From an uncultured Bacteroides sp. (GTDB lineage Bacteria; Bacteroidota; Bacteroidia; Bacteroidales; Bacteroidaceae), in NCBI RefSeq assembly GCF_959029255.1, contig NZ_CAUFUE010000039.1, positions 1 through 37,320 on the forward strand: DNA of 37,320 nt, in the 5' to 3' direction. A model generated the notes under the pieces. The model was not told where the DNA came from. It was given only the letters and a program-made list of their open reading frames with translations, and searched no databases. Positions 32,660-37,320 of this stretch are shown one piece after another. The first letter of the stretch is position 1, and the number at the start of each line of letters is the position of its first letter. The translations under genes were made by a program, and so were the position numbers.

Positions 32660-33328
32660 TTAAATTGCCCAATTACTCAAACTGATTTTATCGTAAAGCA
32701 TTTCATTGTGTACCAAAGAATATGATTCTTTGCGTTCAATTGCAGAAGTTTTGCGCATAATGCCTTTGATATAGCTGATTATACCACGTGTAACCATATT
32801 GCTATAAAGATTTACATAGAAATTAGATAACGCATCATTTACAAGCGCAGTAGCCTTGTTTCTGCCCCAGTTCAATCTTATGCCGTACATAACAAGATTT
32901 TCAAACTCACTGTCTATATAGGCTTTAACCTGCTTAATCTCTTTTGAAAGATAAAAGCCCTCTAACAGTTCTATTTCGTTGCGCAAAGCATGAATTTCTT
33001 TCAGCGGGTCTGTGTATCTTTGCGGCTCAACCTCTCTTTTGTTCTCGCTTTTTATCGCTTTGCCTTGCTTGATACCTACATAAAAACCGTCAAGTTCAGC
33101 CAAAGAACAATTATTCTGAACCATGTAAGCAATACGGGCTTTCGTTACGGTTGTTACTTTGTTGTGTCGGCATAAACTGTATGCCGGACAAATGCCAGTA
33201 TGCACTTTTAGTAATTTCGTACCTTTCTTAGTACCCAATACCTCACCGTTCAAACTTGCGTAGTAGCCATCGAAGCCTTTTAACGCATGAAATATTTTGT
33301 TTTCAAATTCTATTGTATTCATAGTCAT
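32660..33328 (-). CDS. Early phage protein with NUMOD4-like N-terminus
   Basis: The 222-residue basic protein begins with FDGYYASLNGEVLGTKKGTK and YSLCRHNKVTTVTKARIAYM. These resemble the small modular DNA-binding (NUMOD4-type) motif of phage-borne HNH proteins, but no HNH nuclease motif follows. The second half is helical (about 110-222). It may bind DNA as a regulator. Its start overlaps the stop of the upstream SH3-fold gene by 4 bases. Confidence 0.5.
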   Translation of the reverse strand: MTMNTIEFENKIFHALKGFDGYYASLNGEVLGTKKGTKLLKVHTGICPAYSLCRHNKVTTVTKARIAYMVQNNCSLAELDGFYVGIKQGKAIKSENKREVEPQRYTDPLKEIHALRNEIELLEGFYLSKEIKQVKAYIDSEFENLVMYGIRLNWGRNKATALVNDALSNFYVNLYSNMVTRGIISYIKGIMRKTSAIERKESYSLVHNEMLYDKISLSNWAI

Positions 33329-33657
33329 GCTAATTTTATAAGATTTGCCTTTTTAAAGCACCTGTATTCGCTTTTCTCGGTGTCAAAGTACACTTGTACC
33401 GTGTCTGACTTTCTTCTGCTATCTTCGCCATTTGCAGGCGGTAATAAAGAGGCTTTCAGAGTGCCGAACGCTTCACGTATAGAACCGTCCACTTTCTGAA
33501 AGTAAAACTTTACAATACGGTCTTTCATTGCAGCTTTCAGCTTCAAATTTGCCCAAGCGCATTTCAACGCCTCACTCATAGAAAAACCGTTCTTACGGAC
33601 AAACTGCCACGCCAAACGCATGATTTCGCTCAACTGATTTCTTTTCTGTGTACTCAT
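33325..33657 (-). CDS. SH3-fold mobile-element protein (DUF2693-like)
   Basis: The 110-residue basic protein has an N-terminal helical part (LSEIMRLAWQFVRKNGFSMS) and a beta-barrel part (about 45-105) with IVKFYFQKVDGSIREAFGTL and VQVYFDTEKSEYRCFKKANL. These are typical of the SH3-fold proteins found on Bacteroides conjugative elements and phages. Their function is unknown but probably involves nucleic acid or protein binding. It is among the first leftward early genes. Confidence 0.75.
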   Translation of the reverse strand: MSTQKRNQLSEIMRLAWQFVRKNGFSMSEALKCAWANLKLKAAMKDRIVKFYFQKVDGSIREAFGTLKASLLPPANGEDSRRKSDTVQVYFDTEKSEYRCFKKANLIKLA

Positions 33658-33688
33658 ACCGAATTATATTTAAGTTGTTATTACTCTA

Positions 33689-33850
33689 TCAATAGCCAAG
33701 AATTTCAGCCCAATAATCAATCTCACATTCATAAGCCGCCATACATTCAGCTTTGCTTTCTTCGTACCGTTCTTGTACTTTTGCCTCGCTCATGGTTAAT
33801 ACCTGTTGGTACTCATTGCATAGCTGGTTATAAAATTCTTTTGCTGTCAT
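33689..33850 (-). CDS. First leftward early gene, small acidic protein (53 aa)
   Basis: The ATG at 33850 opens a 53-residue frame (MTAKEFYNQLCNEYQQVLTM ... YWAEILGY) rich in Glu, Tyr and Cys. It is the gene nearest the divergent switch, about 50 bases from the early promoter. Such first-position small proteins are often anti-repressors or regulators, an inference without motif support. No family is recognised. Confidence 0.55.
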   Translation of the reverse strand: MTAKEFYNQLCNEYQQVLTMSEAKVQERYEESKAECMAAYECEIDYWAEILGY

Positions 33851-33899
33851 AAGGCTGCTATCTTTATATAATTAAACTACTTCGTTTTATTTTCTGATG

Positions 33900-33930
33900 C
33901 AAAGTAATACTAATTAGTTTAATTGCGCAA
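33900..33930 (-). promoter_or_regulatory. Leftward early promoter
   Basis: On the minus strand TTG (33928-33930), a 20-base spacer and TTACTTTG (33900-33907) approximate the Bacteroides consensus and end 50 bases before the first early ATG. An AAACTAC element (33874-33880) overlaps the expected early transcript start and could be an operator. Confidence 0.65.
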
Positions 33931-33990
33931 TAAGAAAGTAGTTAAATTATGCTAATTATAAAACTACATAGATTTATTATTATCTTAATA

Positions 33991-34021
33991 TTGTATTTCA
34001 TAGTATAAATACCTATTTTTG
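33991..34021 (+). promoter_or_regulatory. Repressor promoter
   Basis: TTG at 33991-33993, a 20-base spacer and TATTTTTG at 34014-34021 fit the TAnnTTTG consensus and lie 22 bases before the repressor ATG. Confidence 0.75.
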
Positions 34022-34043
34022 CCAAATAAAACTACATAGTATT

Positions 34044-34304
34044 ATGGACTTTAGAAAAAGGATAAAAGAGCTTTGCCAAGAGCGAGGAATAACTCAAAAA
34101 GAGTTGGCTGAAAAAATGGGAATTACCGATATAAGTCTGAATAAGACTTTAAGAGGTGAGTATCCTCAATTGCAAACGTTGGAAAAGATTGCTACGGTAT
34201 TGAATGTTCCTATTGCTGAATTGTTTGATAATCCACGTTGTTCCGATGAGCATACTATCGTTTGCCCGAAGTGTGGAACCAAGTTTAAAATGGTGGAGGA
34301 ATAA
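34044..34304 (+). CDS. XRE-family repressor with C-terminal zinc knuckle
   Basis: The 86-residue protein has a clear helix-turn-helix (about residues 16-38; ITQKELAEKMGITDISLNKT) and a short C-terminal CPKCGTKFKM motif with one CxxC. That could let two subunits share a metal. As the only rightward gene start at the divergent switch, it is the probable lysogeny repressor, binding the AAACTAC sites. It lacks the peptidase domain of SOS-cleavable CI proteins, so induction must work differently. The next gene begins one base after its stop. Confidence 0.85.
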   Translation: MDFRKRIKELCQERGITQKELAEKMGITDISLNKTLRGEYPQLQTLEKIATVLNVPIAELFDNPRCSDEHTIVCPKCGTKFKMVEE

Positions 34305-34305
34305 T

Positions 34306-34713
34306 ATGGATTTGAAAGATTTTATCAGTGAAACTATCCAGCAGATATCATTGGGAGTAAAAGATGCAATGGAAAAGTGCCAGGATATAGACGTAATTGT
34401 GAATCCAGATGTAACTATTGGTAGTGATGGCGATTATTATGTTCCTGAAGATAATGGACACACCGCAATGCAAAGAAGAGTTCAAGTTATTGATATGGAT
34501 ATATCAGTTGTTGTTACTGCATCGACAGAAAATAATATTGGAGGGAAAATAGGAATAAGTATGCTTGGTGTAAGTGGTACATCCAAAGAAGTGGATAATA
34601 CTTCTAACACTAATCGAGTAAAATTTTCAATTCCTGTATGCTTACCTGTAAGCAAAGTATCTCTTGAAAATAAATACTCAGGTCTTAGTTACCCAATCAG
34701 TAAATCACTTTGA
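34306..34713 (+). CDS. Unknown lysogeny-operon protein (trypco2-like pattern)
   Basis: The 135-residue protein has an N-terminal helix (MDLKDFISETIQQISLGVKD) and a beta-rich second half (VIDMDISVVVTAST, then NRVKFSIPVCLPVSK). The alternating strand pattern ending in FxIPVxLP resembles the trypsin-co-occurring (Trypco2-like) beta-sandwich proteins found beside bacterial effectors. That is a resemblance only. The ATG at 34306 follows the repressor stop after one base. It is followed after six bases by the nuclease gene, so the proteins are made from one transcript. Confidence 0.5.
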   Translation: MDLKDFISETIQQISLGVKDAMEKCQDIDVIVNPDVTIGSDGDYYVPEDNGHTAMQRRVQVIDMDISVVVTASTENNIGGKIGISMLGVSGTSKEVDNTSNTNRVKFSIPVCLPVSKVSLENKYSGLSYPISKSL

Positions 34714-34719
34714 TTGAAC

Positions 34720-35505
34720 ATGAAAAAGGGAAAAGTGATAGAGTTGTTTCAAAAGCAGCTTGAGGATATAGATTCCATTAAGAATCAATGCGAGGTTTCT
34801 CCTCAATATCTTGACTGGAAAGAGAAGACACTTGCAATAATCAAGGTTATATTTGGAGATGATTCTGGCTATTATCTAAATTTCAATGCGGTTAAAGTAG
34901 TTCCCAAAGTGAAAGGACTATCAGCGATAACTGGAGTATCTACTGAACCAGACGCATACAATCGTGGATTGAGAGAATACGGCTCTTTGATTCGTGGCAT
35001 GATTACCGAAATAGAACTTCGGGATGATGATAAATTCGATAATCTAAGAGATTCTATATCCATAGTACTGAATATCTGCAATCGCTTTCATCAAGTAGCC
35101 AGACAGATGAGGGACCGACACAACAATCGTCCCACTATTGATGTAGAGGATGAATATGATGTACAGGACTTGCTCCATGCTTTATTAAGACTACATTTCG
35201 ATGATGTGCGTGCGGAAGAGTGGACACCGAGTTATGCCGGCAGTGCTTCCCGTATGGACTTCCTTCTCAAAAAAGAAAAGATTGTCATCGAAGTAAAGAA
35301 AACCCGGAAGAACTTAGGAGCAAAAGAGGTGGGCGAACAGCTGATGATTGATATAGAGAGATACATTGCTCATCCTGATTGTGAAACCCTAATTTGCTTT
35401 GTTTATGATCCGGAAGGGAAAGTTGCTAACCCTATGGGAATAGAGAATGATTTAAACCGAGATACGGATAACCTGAAAGTAATAACTATAATAACACCGA
35501 AGTAA
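34720..35505 (+). CDS. PD-(D/E)XK nuclease of DpnII/MboI type
   Basis: The C-terminal part (about residues 135-250) matches the DpnII/MboI-like restriction endonuclease domain known from conflict systems: YDVQDLLHALLRLHFDDVRA, EEWTPSYAGSASRMDFLL, then IVIEVKKTRK and CFVYDPEGKVANP. The active site is Asp180 and Glu191-x-Lys193. The N-terminal 130 residues are helical and may sense a target or bind partners. No methyltransferase accompanies it, so it is not a classic restriction-modification pair. A TTG at 34714 could add two residues, but ATG 34720 is preferred. It is carried in the repressor operon, so it would be expressed in the lysogen, pointing to superinfection exclusion or abortive defence (inference). 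Confidence 0.82.
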   Translation: MKKGKVIELFQKQLEDIDSIKNQCEVSPQYLDWKEKTLAIIKVIFGDDSGYYLNFNAVKVVPKVKGLSAITGVSTEPDAYNRGLREYGSLIRGMITEIELRDDDKFDNLRDSISIVLNICNRFHQVARQMRDRHNNRPTIDVEDEYDVQDLLHALLRLHFDDVRAEEWTPSYAGSASRMDFLLKKEKIVIEVKKTRKNLGAKEVGEQLMIDIERYIAHPDCETLICFVYDPEGKVANPMGIENDLNRDTDNLKVITIITPK

Positions 35506-35975
35506 TGAATGATGAACCTATAAAATGTCCGAAATGCTATTCTACTCAGATTCATGTAGATAAAAGAGGCTTTAAATCTGGTCGTGCTATCGCTGGCGGA
35601 TTAATCACTGGGAATATCTTAGCGGCTGCGGCGGCTGGTGGAGTAGGCATGAACAATATAGAATTAACTTGCTTAAAATGTGGGTATAAATTCAAACCAG
35701 GAGAAGGTGGGCAAATAACACAACCAAATGCACCCTCCCGACAAGAACTTAAGGAATTTGAAAGTCATGTCATCAAACCAGATGAAGCTGAGAAAACGCA
35801 AATGTATCGTTGTGATTGTGGGAAAGAGGCTTGTATTCCTATTAATCGCCCGATTTGTCCGAAATGTGGTAGGCGTTTGAATGACAATCATAAATTTACT
35901 CCAACGCATAAAAGTGGTTGTGCCTCTGTTGTCCTTCTGGTTGTTTTGATTTCGGTATTCATGATGTTTTTGTAA
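35505..35975 (+). CDS. Zinc-ribbon protein with C-terminal membrane anchor
   Basis: The 156-residue protein has CPKCYSTQ and CLKCGYKF forming a first zinc ribbon (about 8-61, with a glycine/alanine-rich hydrophobic stretch AIAGGLITGNILAAAAAGGV between them). A second ribbon is CDCGKEAC..CPKCGRRL (about 103-125), and a hydrophobic tail anchor follows (SVVLLVVLISVFMMFL). Its start overlaps the nuclease stop (TAATG), so the two are coupled and probably work together. Tail-anchored zinc-ribbon proteins are frequent partners of nuclease effectors in conflict systems; here the partnership is inferred. No enzyme motif is seen. Confidence 0.75.
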   Translation: MNDEPIKCPKCYSTQIHVDKRGFKSGRAIAGGLITGNILAAAAAGGVGMNNIELTCLKCGYKFKPGEGGQITQPNAPSRQELKEFESHVIKPDEAEKTQMYRCDCGKEACIPINRPICPKCGRRLNDNHKFTPTHKSGCASVVLLVVLISVFMMFL

Positions 35976-35978
35976 TGT

Positions 35979-36028
35979 TTACCATGTCGTTAAACTTACC
36001 ATGTCGGAATTCCGACATGATGGTTTGG
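35979..36028. repeat. 20-bp perfect palindrome with a neighbouring half copy
   Basis: The 20 bases at 36000-36019 are their own reverse complement and centre on an EcoRI-type GAATTC. A half copy (TTACCATGTCG) lies just upstream at 35979-35990 between GTTTA and TAAAC, and a partial inverse (ATGATGG) follows. No T tract accompanies it, so an operator or a recombination site is more likely than a terminator. Confidence 0.65.
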
Positions 36029-36191
36029 GGATGAAAGCCATAGGGCAAAAATGCTCATTGGTGAAAATCAGCTTGTTGCAGCTACTATAGAGGTGTCGTT
36101 AAGAGTGCAATAAATAGCTTTTGAGTAACTTTTGCCCGTTTTGCGTGAATGTTAAATATTCGTAGCGATAAATAAAAAGCATAGTAATAAT
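36029..36191. other. Gene-free spacer before hicAB
   Basis: No coding ORF or further clear motif is visible between the palindrome and the hicAB promoter. Confidence 0.5.
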
Positions 36192-36221
36192 TTGTATGTG
36201 ATACTAAATTTAGTATCTTTG
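36192..36221 (+). promoter_or_regulatory. hicAB promoter with palindromic operator
   Basis: TTG at 36192-36194, a 19-base spacer and TATCTTTG at 36214-36221 form a strong Bacteroides promoter. A perfect 18-bp palindrome at 36200-36217 (GATACTAAA and its inverse) fills the spacer and covers the first half of the -7 box. This is the expected site for autorepression by the HicB DNA-binding domain. Confidence 0.85.
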
Positions 36222-36239
36222 CGTAAACCATTAAAAATT

Positions 36240-36533
36240 ATGGGTACAAAAGAAAAGCTAATAGAACGTTTCCTTACGTTGCCGAAAGACTTCACCTATG
36301 ATGAAGTAAAGCGGTTGTTCAGTTTATTTGGATATACTGAAAGCAGCAAAGGGAGTACGTCTGGTTCGCGGGTTGAGTTTGTAAGTGCAGATAGTAAGGA
36401 TTCATATATTATGCACAAGCCACACCCTTCAAACATCATCAAAGGGTACGTAATGAAGCAACTGCTTACTTATATCCGCGAAAACAAGCTGATTGAGAAG
36501 TATGAACAGAGTAAAGAACAAAAAACAAAGTAA
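36240..36533 (+). CDS. hicA: HicA-like mRNA interferase toxin
   Basis: The 97-residue protein has the dsRNA-binding-like HicA fold: KEKLIERFLTLPKDFTYDEV, GSTSGSRVEFVS and IMHKPHPS with His59 and His62, followed by a helix (NIIKGYVMKQLLTYIREN). HicA cleaves mRNA in the cytoplasm when HicB is lost. The ATG at 36240 is chosen because it lies 19 bases after the -7 box; an earlier in-frame start would fall inside the promoter. The antitoxin gene starts two bases after its stop. Confidence 0.85.
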   Translation: MGTKEKLIERFLTLPKDFTYDEVKRLFSLFGYTESSKGSTSGSRVEFVSADSKDSYIMHKPHPSNIIKGYVMKQLLTYIRENKLIEKYEQSKEQKTK

Positions 36534-36535
36534 CT

Positions 36536-36883
36536 ATGGGACAATTAAAGTACAAAGGTTATTCTGGTAGCGTAGAATACAGCGAGGAAGATAATTGCTT
36601 ATTCGGCAAGGTTCTTGGTCTTAGAAAGGATTGCATCACCTATGAGGGTGAAACCATTAATGAATTGAAAAGTGATTTTGAGGGTGCTATTGATGATTAT
36701 CTTGCAAGTTGCAAGGACCGTGGAGTAGAGCCAAGCAAACCATATAGTGGTAAACTCATTGTTCGTATGCCTTCCGACCTTCATGGTATGGTAGCAATGG
36801 CAGCAGCTAACACTGGTACTACCATCAATGAATTTATAACCAGAGCTGTATCAAAAGAATTGGAGCATGAAATGGCAATGTAA
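36536..36883 (+). CDS. hicB: HicB-like antitoxin
   Basis: The 115-residue protein has the partial RNase H-like HicB domain (residues 1-65; YSGSVEYSEEDNCLFGKVLG, TYEGETINELKSDFEGAIDD). A C-terminal ribbon-helix-helix follows (about 72-110; GKLIVRMPSDLHGMVAMAAA, TTINEFITRAVSKEL). The N-terminal domain would block HicA, and the C-terminal domain would bind the palindrome at 36200-36217. A terminator follows at 36908. The pair may stabilise the island. Confidence 0.88.
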   Translation: MGQLKYKGYSGSVEYSEEDNCLFGKVLGLRKDCITYEGETINELKSDFEGAIDDYLASCKDRGVEPSKPYSGKLIVRMPSDLHGMVAMAAANTGTTINEFITRAVSKELEHEMAM

Positions 36884-36907
36884 GCCATATACTCAAACTA
36901 TTCAGAC

Positions 36908-36941
36908 AACGCTTCCATTAACATTGGGAGCGTTTCTTTTT
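36908..36941 (+). terminator. Terminator after hicAB
   Basis: A 9-bp stem with one T-G pair (36908-36916 with 36926-36934) has a 9-base loop and is followed by TTCTTTTT. Confidence 0.8.
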
Positions 36942-37146
36942 ATGTACTACTTTGCCAAAGGAAATAGATGGTCAAACCCCAGTCGGACAACCCAGGATAG
37001 AAAGCGTATAACAAGGGGTATATCTCTTAGAACATACTGTAAGACTGGACCAGTTCCCGGGAGATAATAACAATATGACTTTAAGCAAATGCACCAAAAT
37101 TGGGGTCTTATATAATACGTAAAATCTACGGATTTAAAACTTAGCA
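36942..37146. other. Gene-free region after hicAB
   Basis: No ORF with coding character is seen. It may be decayed sequence or part of an intergenic region between the island and the next gene. Confidence 0.5.
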
Positions 37147-37195
37147 AAAGGGACAAGGTTCTTCACTCCTGAAGGCTTGTCCCTTTCATGTTTTT
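37147..37195. terminator. Strong hairpin terminator near the right end
   Basis: A perfect 11-bp stem (37147-37157 with 37176-37186) encloses an 18-base loop and is followed by CATGTTTTT; an A run precedes it. It can stop transcription in the plus direction and probably in both. Confidence 0.7.
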
Positions 37196-37277
37196 AGTTC
37201 AAACATCATTGCATTGCAAAAATAGCAAATATCCGTCAGAAAGCAAGCTCATTTACTAATCAAACTGTAGCTAACAC

Positions 37278-37320
37278 TTGAAAAGGGACCCGGGTAGCAT
37301 TTGAAAAGTGTACCACCCGA
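37278..37320. repeat. Tandem 23-bp-spaced repeats, possible insertion-sequence end
   Basis: TTGAAAAG occurs at 37278-37285 and 37301-37308, each followed by a GxACC-type segment and a CCGGG/CACCCG block. Multiple direct repeats at an element tip are typical of IS21-family ends, and this wording matches such ends in Bacteroides as far as memory allows. The transposase genes would lie beyond the window. Confidence 0.4.

Larger units (their letters stand above)
33874..34039. promoter_or_regulatory. Operator cluster of the divergent lysogeny switch
   Basis: AAACTAC occurs at 33874-33880, 33961-33967 and 34029-34035, and its inverse GTAGTT at 33938-33943. The last two direct copies are part of an identical 14-bp sequence (33958-33971 and 34026-34039) that brackets the repressor promoter. 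The first copy and the inverse form a near-palindromic pair around the leftward promoter. They are the natural candidate sites for the XRE protein encoded at 34044. Confidence 0.6.

Noticed and set aside
34720..35505. Restriction-modification system
   Set aside because: No methyltransferase is encoded beside the DpnII/MboI-type nuclease, so a classic system is not supported.

Overview
The window is Bacteroidota chromosome, most likely Bacteroides or Phocaeicola. The clues are promoters of the TTG-N19/20-TAnnTTTG type, weak Shine-Dalgarno sites, and typical gut Bacteroides proteins (a YhcH-family protein, a GH13_8 branching enzyme, a Bacteroidota phage-type integrase, an SH3-fold mobile-element protein). 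It divides into a host segment (1 to about 11.2 kb) and a prophage-like island (about 11.2 kb to at least 36 kb) inserted next to tRNA-Arg(TCT).

Host segment. A plus-strand cluster holds a partial ECF-type transporter S component, a small phosphoribosyltransferase, a Tat-type DUF362 protein and a NapH/NapG-like polyferredoxin. A terminator follows, then a patatin-like lipase and a cytoplasmic GH13 amylase. A bidirectional terminator separates these from a small minus-strand DUF6965-like gene. Next come a terminator-ended intergenic segment that could be a small RNA, a DUF2461 gene, a YhcH-family gene and glgB. A convergent TPR lipoprotein-like or periplasmic gene and the tRNA complete the segment. 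The two GH13 enzymes point to glycogen or alpha-glucan metabolism.

Prophage-like island. The integrase (plus strand) lies just after the tRNA. All structural genes are on the minus strand. Read in their own direction from right to left they are: major tail protein, tail chaperone, tape measure, distal tail protein, a heptad/collagen-like fibre, a beta-rich fibre accessory, a HExxH membrane protein, a 1339-residue tail hub/fibre, a holin-like protein, an M15 endolysin and a DUF6808-like membrane protein. Two cargo genes then lie between lysis and integrase: a stand-alone proteasome-beta-like Ntn hydrolase with an N-terminal Ser, and a small VDNRP-motif protein with an RGH-type nuclease domain. 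A truncated relative of the host DUF6965-like gene sits between them. To the right lie small overlapping early genes and a divergent XRE-repressor switch. The repressor leads an operon with a DpnII/MboI-type PD-(D/E)XK nuclease and a zinc-ribbon membrane protein. A HicAB pair with a perfect palindromic operator follows.

What stands out. No capsid, portal, terminase or replication gene is visible: the early module abuts the tail operon directly. The island is therefore either an internally deleted prophage or a headless, F-type tailocin-like particle cluster carrying effector-like cargo. At the junction, the early transcript ends in four consecutive hairpins with different stems but the same 6-nt loop pattern GAAGNN, followed by a terminator. 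The last bases of the window carry 23-bp-spaced repeats that look like an insertion-sequence end. No right attachment site was found, so the right boundary is unknown.
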